A stretch of 64,000 nucleotides of DNA from Pomphorhynchus laevis. Taxonomy: Eukaryota > Acanthocephala > Palaeacanthocephala > Echinorhynchida > Pomphorhynchidae. Within the stretch, counting starts at the first letter, position 1, and each line of letters opens with the position of its first letter. The notes under the pieces were generated by a model, which was not told the DNA's origin, made no database searches, and was given only the letters and a program-made list of their open reading frames with translations. The stretch lies in contig WNNJ02000885.1 in assembly GCA_012934845.2 (NCBI GenBank), positions 16,001 to 80,000 on the forward strand, given 5' to 3'. Positions 41,981-52,869 of this stretch are shown here, one piece after another. A program made the translations under genes and the position numbers.

Positions 41981-42109
41981 CATTCAGTTTTATTGGATGA
42001 ATGCATTGTTCATGGCTAAGCGTCCCATCGACGAAAGCTATACGGTGCATCAGTTTAAACTCATCAATTAAATGATTTATTGAACAGTGACTTGTTGAAA
42101 ATATTTCTT
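41981..42109 (-). CDS. TRAPPC8: TRAPPC8 exon (7th seen, second part)
   Basis: The donor is AATG|GTACAT and the acceptor TTCTTCAG|AAG. It reads EEIFSTSHCSINHLIDEFKL, MHRIAFVDGTLSHEQCIHPI, ending in KLN plus one base. The 63 bases between this and 42173 are open except for one TAA (42168-42170). They either form a 63-bp GT..CAG intron, which I prefer, or are exon with a nonsense codon. Confidence 0.7.
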
Positions 42110-42172
42110 CTGAAGAAGCAGATTTGAAAATATTATCAGATAGTAAAACCCATTTTACGTCAAAGTATTAAC

Positions 42173-42260
42173 CTGATAACGGAGATTTTGGTAATATATT
42201 CACAACATGAATGCTATCATAAATTACTAATGGAAACAACTGCGGAATATAATAGTCAAG
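42173..42260 (-). CDS. TRAPPC8: TRAPPC8 exon (7th seen, first part)
   Basis: The acceptor is TTTTTTAG|CTT and the donor is CAG|GTTAAT. It has 29 codons plus one base: LDYYIPQLFPLVIYDSIHVV, NILPKSPLS. This matches the L.PQLPLPYI...TRVFF linker of TRAPPC8. Confidence 0.75.
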
Positions 42261-42261
42261 C

Positions 42262-43405
42262 TAAAAAACAATTATCTATATTGTTTAGAAATGCATTTAA
42301 TGGTTTAATTTTTTTGATTGTTGAGTGTTTTCAACAATAAAGATAAAATTATTTCTTGATTTCACAAATTTTCGACTATTGCGATAATCTTTTTAAATGT
42401 AATGATTATAATAATCAGTTTTATATACAAACAATTAAACACGAAAGAAACAAACACATACTCTGTTTTATTTTTTAATAACAATTTTATTGCTTTTCGG
42501 AACATCAAATTTTTAATTATCTTTATTCTCATTCAGTGTGAATAGAATACTGATAATGAGGATGATTATCTTGAGTAGACGTCGTGGCAGACTATATTTT
42601 TGTCTAACATTAGCGTTATAAAGACCAGTCTATTAAGTTATAATGAAACTATGAAAACTTCTATAATCATCAATTAATCAATCAATATTTGGTACTTCGT
42701 TGTATTTTTTGGGCTCTATTCACTACTCTTAAAAAAACAAAAATAAAATATAAATTTTATATTCAAATTCAAAATTATATTTAAATATTATATAAAATTA
42801 TATTTTATTTTTAATTATTAAATATCTTTTATTACTATGTTATATTACTCAAATTTATTAATTAGTTGACATAATTGAGGTTCTCGCAAATAAGCTTAAC
42901 ACTTGCTTGTCTATAAAAAGGCTTTTTTAATGTTAAAGAGTTCATATATTTTCTTCGTATCATATTATACGTATTGATTACGCTCTCGAGGTTGATTGCG
43001 CATCTCGTATTGATTAGGCTCTTGGTGCGGATTCTGAGGTTGTTTCTGCAAGGGTTACACATATTTCACATGGACATCGATATAATAAGTCCCACCTATC
43101 CAAATTAACAGTATTTGTAAGCGTGAACGATTTCCACTTACATGTAAATGCTTCGGAAAGTATTTATTATTGATATCTGTTTAAACAGCGTTTGCTACGT
43201 TCTTTAATCCTCCTACTGCAGATTATGGAATAATGAAAATATACTCGTTATTTCAGATTTATTTTTCAAATACATGATAAGTAAATCAATCGGCATGTGT
43301 CAATATAGGTAAAAGGTCAACGATATTATAGTGAAGATGTCCAATAGAACATCATCGAATCATTTACAGCATATTCCATTCTTACGGCTTAGTTGCAATA
43401 TTTCT
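42262..43405. other. Intron sequence
   Basis: AT-rich, with one coding-like minus-strand frame (43062-42862: IRRKYMNSLTLKKPFYRQAS) that I cannot assign. No splice sites in the phase needed for TRAPPC8. Confidence 0.35.
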
Positions 43406-43410
43406 TTGAT

Positions 43411-43566
43411 ACACATGGTAGTATTTTTAAAGATAAAAAAGGCTTAGTGAAGCTTTCCCGACATTGCAATTTTTGAGTAAATTAATGGCTTTTTAATTGA
43501 TCATTTTATAAATTCAATTTAAAAAATTTTGGCAAATGCAATTATTGTAAGGTTCAATAAGACTGT
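43411..43566. repeat. 156-bp direct repeat, left copy
   Basis: Starts ACACATGGTAGTATTTTTAA and ends GGTTCAATAAGACTGT. It recurs at 44448-44603 with a few differences. The two copies bracket most of the LINE fragment. Confidence 0.9.
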
Positions 43567-43639
43567 TCGTAAAATTAAATTTGCAATTTTCGAAAAAAAT
43601 GATCAATTAAACTGCGTCAACATTCTTTTAAATAACTCT

Positions 43640-44760
43640 ACACATTGACCACATTTTGACGCTGGCTACTCAACTTGGTTGGCCATGACGGTTCTCAGTG
43701 AGGGACCGTCTAATAGCCATAAACAATCCGCTTGGGACACTCACCTCATTAAACAAGCTCATAAATCTTTAATTGAAGGTTCGGAAGACGAGGCATCTCG
43801 CGTGCGAATTATGACGGTCTCCACAAGTGAGTATGGTGCTTGGCTAAACACAGTTCCGATTAGTGCCCTGGGAACTTTGCTCCATGACGAGGTTGTGAGA
43901 TTGAGTATTTCCTTAAGACTAGGCCTTCCTACATGCATTCCACACATATGTCATTGTGGAGCTCTGTTGACGAGTCAGAATGACACGGATTTCCATGCAG
44001 AATTTCGAGAGGCAGATCACCAGACACGCGGAAATAAATTCAGCGATAAGCAGAGTCATCAACACCGTCAACGCCCAAAACATTCTAGAGCCATCCAATG
44101 TATGCAGATCGGACAGTCGAAGTCCTGATGCAGTCACCATTTTCACTCAGAGTGAAGATAAATGTTTGATGTGAGACGCCACCTGTGTGGACACCCTCGC
44201 AGCCAGCAATGTTAGGAATGCATCCAGAAGAGCGGGCGAAGCAGCTTCATACGCCGAAGAGCGGAAACGGCTGAAATTTGACGACTTGACCATGTCCCGC
44301 ATATTTTTCCGTTTTGGAGTAGATACTTATGGATCACTGGGCGCTTCCACTTTTAATCTTGTTAAGGAGATAGGAAAAATATTGAAGCACGTTACCGGGG
44401 ATTCACGTGCTACTTTATACCTCCTCCAAAACGTTAGCATCGCACATACACATGGTAGTATTTTTAAAGATAAAAAAGGCTTAGTGAAGCTTTCCCGACA
44501 TTGCAATTTTTGAGCAAATTAATGACTTTTAATTGATCATTTTATAAATTCAATTTTAAAAAATTTAGGCAAATGCAATTATTGTAAGGTTCAATAAGAC
44601 TGTGGAAATGCTGACAGCATTTCCACAGTGGAAATGCTGTCAGCATTCTTGCGACGGCTCCAAAGGGCAAGAACATGGTAGGATAGTGGTAGCAGCCAGT
44701 CTTGCTAAACGAATGGCATTTCTCTACGAAGACGACAAACGTTCTCCTTAAGTCAATTGT
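43640..44760 (+). mobile_element. R2-like LINE copy F, C-terminal part with a 156-bp insertion
   Basis: It encodes ARVRIMTVSTSEYGAWLNTV-type thumb sequence, then the knuckle GLPTCIPHICHCGALL (about 43920-43970). DTLAASNVRNASRRAG, FFRFGVDTYGSLGAS and LLQNVSIA follow. At 44448 the frame is interrupted by the 156-bp repeat plus a short palindrome, then resumes at GNAVSILATAP (about 44628). The insertion therefore lies inside the codons for SVAIQRGNA. It is close kin of 24580-25110. Confidence 0.85.
44448..44627. repeat. 156-bp repeat inserted in LINE copy F, followed by a 13-bp-arm palindrome
   Basis: 44448-44603 repeats 43411-43566. It is followed at 44601-44627 by TGTGGAAATGCTG-A-CAGCATTTCCACA, a perfect palindrome whose right half is repeated as LINE coding sequence (GTGGAAATGCTGTCAGCATT). 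Confidence 0.85.
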
Positions 44761-44819
44761 ATTAATTAAATAATTACTTTACTTTCCTAAAAAATTATTA
44801 AATAATTTTTATAATTATA

Positions 44820-44905
44820 TGGTAGGCTGGTTGTAGCAGCCAGTCCTGCTAAACGAATGACATTTCTCTACGAAGAAGACAAACGTTCTCCTTAAGTCGA
44901 TTGTA
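44820..44905. repeat. Duplicate of the LINE copy F tail
   Basis: GGTAGGCTGGTTGTAGCAGC through CGTTCTCCTTAAGTCGATTG repeats 44677-44760 with few changes. The original also carries the same non-coding tail seen at 24590-24660 (reverse). Confidence 0.85.
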
Positions 44906-45239
44906 TTAATTAAATGATTTTTTGACTTTCCTAAAATAATTATAAAATAATTATAATTATTTTTTATTTAAAAAATAATTATATTATTAATAAAAAATAT
45001 ATCATATATAATAATATTTTATTATTAATAAAAAACTGACCAACTTAATCAGTTTTTCATGTAATATTTACCATGATATTATACATTACGGCTCATTTGA
45101 GGGTAACGATTTTTGTACATTCTTCAATAAATAAGTCTCAACTTAAAAAAAAATAAAAAATAACTTATGTTGATACATTTAATATATTATATTTGTGAAA
45201 ATAAAATATTTTATATAAAAAAAATTAAATAAATATTAC

Positions 45240-45401
45240 CTCGAATAAATTATCGCATACTTTTAAATACGAGGCGGCAACGTAGTTTGATGCGAATTTC
45301 AATCCGCATAAAGAACAACTGTTTATCAATTCATATACCTCACTGGCACATTTGTTGTCTTTACGAAGTAAATACTGAGCCAAAAGCGTTTTTATAGCTA
45401 C
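45240..45401 (-). CDS. TRAPPC8: TRAPPC8 exon (6th seen)
   Basis: The acceptor is AATTTTAG|GTA and the donor is GAG|GTAATA. It is 54 codons, phase 0/0: VAIKTLLAQYLLRKDNKCAS, EVYELINSCSLCGLKFASNY, VAASYLKVCDNLFE. With the exon upstream it follows the helical pattern HALRCY...GW.LAEDHI...QL.NAV.AF...FLREYL of TRAPPC8. Confidence 0.75.
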
Positions 45402-45925
45402 CTAAAATTAAAATATGTAATTCAAACGTATTCAATATTAATGAAATGTTTAAAATTAATAAAATCGATTTATATATTTCACAATTCTAAACTATTTGTC
45501 TTACTGTCATTTATCGACTATCATCAGAAAAATCTATAACAAAACCAGAAGTGAATACAAGTCAACTAGTAAAAGTACAAGTTTATTTTATTCAAAGGGT
45601 TCTAATTAGATACCGACGGGATCTAATTCTCTGAATTAGATATGAATTGATAATTTCTTGTCTAAATGATTATCAACAAATGCCTAAGATTTCAGAAATG
45701 TATAATAAACGCAAACATAAAATTGACTAAAATTTATTTACTTTATAAAACTAAAGTCAATAACTTTAAAAAAAATTTAAAAATTGTAATCCTTTATTAC
45801 AAACATAGGTTTTGTACTTATGAAGAAAAACTGTGCTTTAAAAATACAAACAAAAATATTAGTTTTTTTGTTTAATATAAATATTTATTATTTTAAACGA
45901 ATGAGTAATACAAAATCAAAAGTTT
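45402..45925. other. AT-rich intron sequence
   Basis: Two overlapping short plus-strand frames (45666-46065) are Lys/Ile/Phe-rich AT drift. No known element. Confidence 0.35.
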
Positions 45926-45929
45926 TAGA

Positions 45930-48275
45930 CATAAAATTACAAGTCATCATTCGTAACTACATATTGTTTGCTCTTCATCTTCTTATCCATTGTGATGGGC
46001 TCGCGAAACTCGGAGGTTTCGTTAACGTCCGAGTTCACGCGTTGATTGTACTGCAACTCAGTTAGTGCCAGGTTTTGTCCTAAAGACCGCATCACGTTTA
46101 GTTCCGGACTGATCAGTCTATTGAGGTCTCCATTGACCACATTAAAGTGCGATCCGGCTGCATCGTATCTGTTTGTAGGGTCTCTGGATTCGTGAAGATC
46201 GTTATCGTATTCTGATAAGTTTGACGAAGTAGGAGAAACGCAATCGTTGCCGAAAATCTCGTCATCGCTGTTGCTTCTTCTGTATCAGCGAGAGTATTGC
46301 CTGTTGGATAGTCGAATGCCGGATCACATATCCCGAAGTTGCCAATCGCAGAGTGCGTATTATCCAATGAGATGGAAGGGTTACACAATAATTGCGTGTA
46401 ATTTTGCCGTTATTGAAATCCGTATTCATTGTCCATGTAGATGTGTCGTCTCCTTTTCCACAATCACCAAGCGACAGTGTCTAAGGAGAAGGTAGGCCGA
46501 CTGGGGATCTGGCAAGTTTGCAATGACTTCAATTTCTTTCGTAAGTCTTTGTAACAAATCCCTGAGCAAGACGTCTTTGATAAAGTCAGTTGAGCCAATT
46601 GGTGTGACCCCAACAGCTGAAAATTGCCTGTAGTGTGGTTAGCCGGAGATGAGTGACAGAGTTTTGAACAAATTTGAATCGCGTCAGGCAAGCCGATTAT
46701 TTCGGTTTTTGACCAATTAAGATGAAGTTTGAGTGTGAGGAAGTCAATACTCAAGGTGTTGAGAGACTGAGCGATTGGCTGGGGACTTCCACCGATTATC
46801 CCATCATCCAAATACCATTGATTGTATACAATGCCAGGGATATTCGAGATTTTCGAGATGGTGTTTTGAATCGCCAGCGAAAGCATTGGAGATAGCAGGT
46901 CGCCTTGTTGGACTCCCTCGGATGATAGTAAAGGTCTGAACTGACCAAATCGTAAGGGGGAAGGCGATTTTAAGCAGAAAGATACCCACGACGACAGCTC
47001 TGGAACATTACTATTAACGGCGGAAATGATTGAAGATCTGCTAATACTATTAAAGGCGTTTGACAGGTCGACCTTAGCCCACACCCAATTGGGATCATTT
47101 GATCGACTATGATGAGTGCGAGAGACGTTATGAACAATCATATCTACTGCATTTCGTGAGGCAACTCCAAGTTGTGTGGGAGCAAAGAATGATGCGAAGC
47201 GGTTCCGTAAGCGAGAGCAGGCACACTTTAAACATAAACGTCGTAACGTCTCACCCACCGCTACTGGTCGAATGCCTCCTTCTTTTTTGGGGAGGCCGAA
47301 AAGATTTGCGCCTGCAATGAAGGGAGCTAAAGAATTCGGAGCAGAACCTGAAAGTAGGTGATTGACTAGATGGGTGAGTGTGTCCAGCAAATTACCGCCG
47401 GAATCGGCCTCAATCATATCGTGAAGATGTTCCGGCCTGAGTGCAAAACAACCTGGACCGGTTGACGAAGGAAATGACTCAATTGCCCGCAAAACCGTGA
47501 TTCGATCAACGTTGAGTGGTCGAGTGTGTGAACGCAACAAAGCCGGTAAATTTTCCAAAACGACTCCATGTTGAGAACAAACTCTCTGTGATGACGGGTG
47601 CAGAAGCTCTAGTTTACGACGTGTGTCAGTTGATGGGGAAGCTAGCCCTGTAGAAGTTAGCCTTTGAACCACTTTCCTGAAATTCCCGCGTCTAGTCAGT
47701 GATATTGCTGCGGATATATGGTTGGAAGCTGTAGGGTTATCTGGGGTGACTATAAGACGTAGTTCCGAAGCGATTTCATCGAAAGTAGCATTACTAAATT
47801 CATTCATGCGTTGGAGTATCAGTTTTGCAGAGTCCGGGCGAGATCTGCTTAGGACCTTATTCGACGCGCTGATGTGAAAACAGATTTTCGGCTTGATTAG
47901 AAAGCGAGCCCATGATGCCATGTCGTTTTGACGTAGATTATGCTTTATCAAGTCTATAAACATCGCAGCCGCTCTGGCCCTCGTCTTCCAAGGGAGGCGG
48001 AAAATGGAAGACGCTTTGTGACTCCATACATTGTTGACAATACCAATAGCCGATGCTGATGTGGATTTTATTATGATATCGTGAGAATGGATGTAAGTGA
48101 CGGACACTGCATCTTCATGGCGAGAGTGCAAGGAAATCTGATCGCTGACAACGTTCGTGACGGTGTTTGGGTTACTCATGCCCAAGCCAGCACATCGCGC
48201 ACGATTGTGTTTATGGTATCTCAATTTACCAGTGTAATTGATAATAATGATGCGACGACATGTTTGACAAGGCTG
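45930..48275 (-). mobile_element. R2-like LINE copy G, best-preserved ORF
   Basis: The minus-strand frame is open from 48275 to 46464 (604 codons) without a stop. It begins with the zinc finger CQTC...YHKHNRARC, then IFRLPWKTRARAAAMFIDLI. The RT has ESFPSSTGPGCFALRPEHLH, GGIRPVAVGETLRRL, WAKVDLSNAFNSISRSSI, EGVQQGDLLSP and YNQWYLDDGIIGGSP (about 46826-46790). Thumb NWSKTEIIGLPDA follows. The frame breaks near 46460; beyond it to about 45930 is decayed continuation. The catalytic YLDD is intact, but the knuckle and endonuclease are lost, and no ATG precedes the zinc finger (TAA at 48276-48278). This is the least decayed RT in the window. Confidence 0.9.
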
Positions 48276-48344
48276 TTACTAAAATTTTATTTTATTTTTG
48301 AATAAACAAAATTTAGCTAAAATAATAAAAACAAAGAAAATTAC

Positions 48345-48416
48345 CTGTAAATCAACCCATGAAGTATTTTGAAATTTTGTCAGAAAACTACGAAGACAAG
48401 CGATTGCGTTACTAAG
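48345..48416 (-). CDS. TRAPPC8: TRAPPC8 exon (5th seen, 72 bp)
   Basis: The acceptor is TTGTAG|CTT and the donor is CAG|GTAATT. It is 24 codons, phase 0/0: LSNAIACLRSFLTKFQNTSW, VDLQ. The NAI.CLR......SW pattern aligns with HALRCYCQAMQVYKGKGW of TRAPPC8. Confidence 0.75.
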
Positions 48417-48849
48417 CTACAACAAAGACGATTAATTAATTTATTAATAAGGATTTTTATTTTTAATAATACACTGTGACATGTAAAAATTTCAAAAGAA
48501 TATTCCATTTTTTATTTTGCAAAATCTACAAAAGAATTTGAATAAATATATTTAAAATATTTTGAATGTATTAAAAGTATTTAACAAATTTGATAAAGCA
48601 AACATCATTCGAAGTAATATCATTCAATCAAATAATATACAATTTCAATTTTTTAACAAGACTTGTTGTCATAATGCTCAACAAAACTAATAATAAACTA
48701 TTATTAACTGAAAATCGAACGATTTTTACTTAAAAAATTTGATAGATAAGATTAATTACCACCATATCACGATAATATTTTTTTTCATACCACGATATTA
48801 TTATCACGATAATAATTTGACATTAATGATTTGACAGAAAAAATGCACA

Positions 48850-49260
48850 ACGTGATCTCGGAAGAAATACAATCACAGTAATTAAAACGGCTGACAAAGG
48901 TTCACAGTTAGTATTTTGGTATTAATAAAATTACGTAAGTAAAGCAATGAGTCAAAATATGAGCAAAATTCGACGGCATACATACACTATAAAAAAGGCT
49001 AAATGATAGCATCGATGAATTAGTTGCAAAGCAGTTTATAGGCCTGCTGGAAAGTTTCAAAACTCTGACCAACTTCAGCTACCTCGGGTAGCTGAAGATG
49101 GTAAAAAGTGACCTGCAGGATATCTTGGTGGTAGTTCAATTATGTGCGAACAAAAAAGTGGACTTGAGCAAGTTGTTAATTCAAGGAGCGACTCGTTCTC
49201 AAAAATTCTTAATAAAATAATCTTAGCTGTTTATGATTGTAACGCTTCAACATATTAACC
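48850..49260 (+). mobile_element. PLE-2 RT fragment (N-terminal region)
   Basis: The plus strand reads NTITVIKTADKGSQLVFW (about 48870-48925), the 'VVIKPADKG' block that opens Penelope-like RTs. Next comes YRPAGKFQN..., where the LPKIHK block would be. It is strongly decayed. Confidence 0.55.
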
Positions 49261-49269
49261 GTTGTGCCA

Positions 49270-50825
49270 CCTTACATAACATCCACTTCACTTGCCCTAC
49301 CCTGCTTATCAGACGTAAACTCGATGGATGCTAAAACTCATTATAGAAGACGATGTAATATATTTCCGTGAAGGTGTCACTAAGGGTGATCCCCTCTCAA
49401 TGACACGTTTGTAATGGTTTGGTTGACACTTATCAAGCAAATTCGTAATACCTGTCGGAACATTTGATGATTATACAAATTTCGTTGGAACCATTTATGA
49501 CTTAGGTATAGTATGGTGTCTGCTCAAGAAAATTAATCACCTCTTTGTTCAATCCTTTAAAGACTAAACTATCATTACATCGTCTTATTAAAAAAGCAAT
49601 CTCGAAAATTCGATTATATTCTGATTAAATGTAAAAGAACCATTAATCCTAGGATTTCCGGTAGACACAGAAGTATCCATATCCTAGTTCAGTCAATCGA
49701 AAATAACTGAATGGTCAAGTTCCATAAATCGGCTAGTGAAGAATTTTCGATATGATCCCCACTCTTCGAATTTAGAACTAATTCTATTGTAATTGAAATT
49801 GACACAATTCTAGAAAATAACCTAGTGTGCAGAATCTGACATGACACAGTTAAGGAAGGCCATTATAAAACTCTGTTTATAGCCATATTAGGAGAATCCG
49901 TAAATGACAAGTTAGCAGTGGTACTTTTACATCTTATATCAGATTCGAAGGCATCAGAGTGGCTGATTCTGTAGTGGAGGCACCGTTACAATTTTCATAA
50001 TCAAGTTGGCATTCCGAAAACTTACGTTTAAAAAAGAAGAGAATTTCGAACCAAATATGCCGCAATCCTGTCTAAAATGAGAGATTCTAAAAATGTAGTG
50101 TTTACAAAGCAAACGTGTTTCAGTCACGTTTGAAAATCTATAAAAATACCGCACATGAGGGTGCACAAGCGTTGTGGAGCGAGATTCGCTATGCTTCTCT
50201 TAAATCTGATTTTTTCACCATAGTTTAGTTAAATTCTGGGATTCTCTTGAGTCGTCATCGATTGACAACATAAAATGTTCCATAACAAATATACACATAA
50301 GATTCAACGACTGACTTATTTCATGTTACTTTGCAAACAGGTAAGATTGTCATTTATTCGGCATTAACCATATCAGATACCTAATATCTATAAGATTAAT
50401 AGAGCATTCACATTGTGTTAAAGTTAGGACCTTACTTTAATACTACACACTACCTTAATGTTTAAACGGTCAACAACAGTTTGTGATAATGAGGCACTAT
50501 TAGATATAGGCTATATAGGCTTGAGATGGAATTGTTTTGCGCGAAAGTTTGGTGTTGGGATATTTAATAATCATTTGCGATAATATTCACGCTCAGTTGA
50601 ATTGGTTTTCACGTATCAAATATCATATAATGTTAAATATAATCTTAAATCTTAATTATTTTACCTTTTGATAAATCCACTGTCAAAATATAATAATATT
50701 TTTAAATATAATAATATAATTACTTATTATAATAATTACTTATTACTTATTTATAATAAAAATTACTTAAAATATAATATTATTTTATTAATAATTTATT
50801 AATTACATAAGTTAATAACGTTTTA
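49270..50825. other. Decayed, unassigned intron sequence
   Basis: Patches look like old coding DNA (for example LGESVNDKLAVVLLHLISDS at about 49885-49945, plus) but frames are short and no family is recognisable. It may be the remainder of the PLE-2 copy. Confidence 0.3.
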
Positions 50826-50829
50826 TTAA

Positions 50830-51040
50830 TAATGCCAAATACATGCTAATGATGTATTTCCTCTGATAAAACTATCCAGTATCTTATTATAATAAAAAGT
50901 ATATTATTTATTATCCATCCATAAAAATTTGCCACTTAAGAGTTTAAATTTATTCTTTATATTATTGTGTTGATTTATATATTTTACTATTTTCTGCTTG
51001 ATGTTATTTTTATAGTAACTAGTTTAAAATATGTACATAT
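50830..51040 (-). mobile_element. PLE-1 C-terminus plus folded-element start (minus strand)
   Basis: On the minus strand, PLE-1 C-terminal codons (LGYYKNNIKQKIVKYI to LSGKFLWMDNK, about 51020-50910) are followed by TTATCAGAGGAAATACATCA, AGCATGTATTTGGCATT: the outer stem and hairpin 1 of the folded element, cut off inside hairpin 2. A further scrap encoding YLDMNIKL is at about 51283-51305. Confidence 0.75.
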
Positions 51041-51077
51041 TAATGATTTTAAAATGCAATAATATTATTTTATTAAT

Positions 51078-51108
<31 letters not shown>

Positions 51109-51599
51109 ACTTGATTAAAATTATAGAAAATCTAATTGTTCAGTTAGCTGATTTAAAGAGAGTTGTAAATCAGACATTCATTAGATCAAAGAATCTATTT
51201 ACAATCGAAAACATTGTTCTTCTACGTAGTTGTGAGAAGGTATTAATGTTAGGTTTGCTATACTTCAAAGGGATGATTGCTAATTTAATGTTCATATCTA
51301 GATTTTAATTATATTTTAATTTTACTAGATTTGTTTACTAGATATTTTCTTATCTATTAAATTTATTTTGTTTTTTTATTTTGTTAATGTGCATATTGAA
51401 TATTGAACATTTTAATAATATTTTGTTAATTTGTACTAGAAAAAGAAAGTATTCATCAAACTTGATCGAAAATTAGAAGAAATTAATAATGTCGTATTAA
51501 AAATACAGTCTCAGTATAATACCTGGAAAACAAAGCGCACAGGTCTATAAAAACTTGCCAGTATAACAAATCAGATCAGATAACTGGGTTTTTGTATAT

Positions 51600-51935
51600 T
51601 ATACTATATACCAATTATATAAAATTTTTCCGCAAATGATTTTAAATTTATTTTTAAATAAGTAGACTCAGCTAGCTGATTTAATTGATTTATATATTTT
51701 ACTATTTTCTGATTGATGTTATTTTTATAGTAACCTAGTTTAAAATATGTATCTATTAAATTATTTAAATGATTTTGAATAAAGCCAATATCATTACATA
51801 TTGTTGCAATTCTTAAAATTTCATTATTTAATGTATTATATTTTATATTATATGGTATGCATGAATGCTCATGCAAAAATATGTTTCTTGTAAATTTAAA
51901 TATGTCATCTTTACATAATGTTTCATATAGCATTA
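51600..51935 (-). mobile_element. PLE-1 C-terminal fragment (minus strand)
   Basis: Encodes CKDDIFKFTRNIFLHEHSCI, PYNIKYNTLNNEILRIATIC and LIDTYFKLGYYKNNINQ in one frame. At about 51680 it joins the dispersed GTAGACTCAGCTAGCTGATT motif instead of the usual PLE end. The copy is broken. Confidence 0.85.
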
Positions 51936-51989
51936 TTCATTTAAATTCCAAATTAGTATACAAATTAATTCAAAAGTTATTACACTTAC

Positions 51990-52112
51990 AAGACCAGCAG
52001 ATTCGTAACATATTGCGGTAATGGGTTCCATCATTATTAACTTTAAAATACCGTGCTCGACATTAGAGAAACAGCATTTGTCCAACAAAACTGCAGATTC
52101 TAGAGGATAATT
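51990..52112 (-). CDS. TRAPPC8: TRAPPC8 exon (4th seen)
   Basis: The acceptor is TTTTCTAG|AAT and the donor is CTT|GTAAGT. It is 41 codons, phase 0/0: NYPLESAVLLDKCCFSNVEH, GILKLIMMEPITAICYESAG, L. It matches EDSDLRSALLLEQAAHCF...LAGHRFSKAGQ of TRAPPC8. The intron before it is 42 bp (52113-52154). Confidence 0.8.
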
Positions 52113-52154
52113 CTAGAAAAAATCTATAGTAACCTTTAGTAAATGTAAACTTAC

Positions 52155-52263
52155 CATTGTGAAGGGAGTAATATAGAATGACACCAATAACACATAATGT
52201 CGACTTTGTTCTAGTAATAGTGAGGCAAGGGCACAACATCGTAATGTAAGCTCAAATCGGATA
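52155..52263 (-). CDS. TRAPPC8: TRAPPC8 exon (3rd seen)
   Basis: The acceptor is TTAAAG|T and the donor is ATG|GTAAGT. The first base completes AG|T from the previous exon. Then IRFELTLRCCALASLLLEQS, RHYVLLVSFYITPFTM, matching AERCVLLSAELLKS...YSEAA.L of TRAPPC8. Confidence 0.8.
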
Positions 52264-52550
52264 CTTTAAAAAACATTAAGATGGAGAAGTCATAACGTAA
52301 TGTATGGTGCATTAAAATGCGCATAAAAATTTGTAAATAGAAAATTACACTTTAAAGCTTTGACTTTGTAAAAAATTAGAAAAAATGTAAATTTTTAAAT
52401 GCTAGATCATTGAAATAGCAAATAATTGTGGATAATGCTGATCAATTTTTATTAAGCAATAAACTAATCTCTTGCGTCAACAGATTGCAGGCTATATGCA
52501 TGAAATGTACTTTAGTATCCAATTTAAAGAACCAAATAAGGTTCTTTAAA

Positions 52551-52864
52551 TGTAGCCAGCTAAAATGCAAGTTAGTCGAAGAGGTCCGTAAATATCTCAG
52601 CAAAATGAAATTCACCCGACTACCAACAAGACGATTTCAATGCATCATTTCAATCTGATGGAGGACCACCATGTGTATCGTCAATATAGTGCATGCTGAG
52701 GGACGAAACAACGATGATACAGAGACGTCCACCGATGAGTCCCGCCCTGTGGAGTTGTCTGGACAGCATGCTTTCTGTCGTAATGCGACCTGATAGCTGA
52801 AGCTATTATGTAGCCAGCTAAAATACAATTTAGTCGAAGAAGTCCGGAAATATCTCAACAAATA
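52551..52864 (-). mobile_element. Tc1/mariner transposase scrap between 56-bp direct repeats
   Basis: The minus strand at about 52800-52650 reads QLSGRITTESMLSRQLHRAG, LIGGRLCIIV, the helix-turn-helix end of a Tc1-like transposase (SARTVRRRL...GLRGR). It is bracketed by a 56-bp direct repeat (52551-52606 and 52809-52864, starting TGTAGCCAGCTAAAAT). No inverted terminal repeats were found. Confidence 0.6.
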
Positions 52865-52869
52865 AATAT

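Noticed and set aside
45937-46388. Separate genes from the short ORFs after LINE copy G
   Set aside because: They are out-of-frame shadows of the decayed LINE continuation.
51111-51548. Plus-strand host exons (frames with LADLKRVVNQTF and KLDRKLEEINNVV)
   Set aside because: The first overlaps the dispersed AGCTGATTT motif and antisense PLE-1 sequence. The second is short with no convincing splice sites.
52551-52864. Complete Tc1/mariner element with the 56-bp repeats as its ends
   Set aside because: The repeats are direct, not inverted, and only a small part of the transposase is present.
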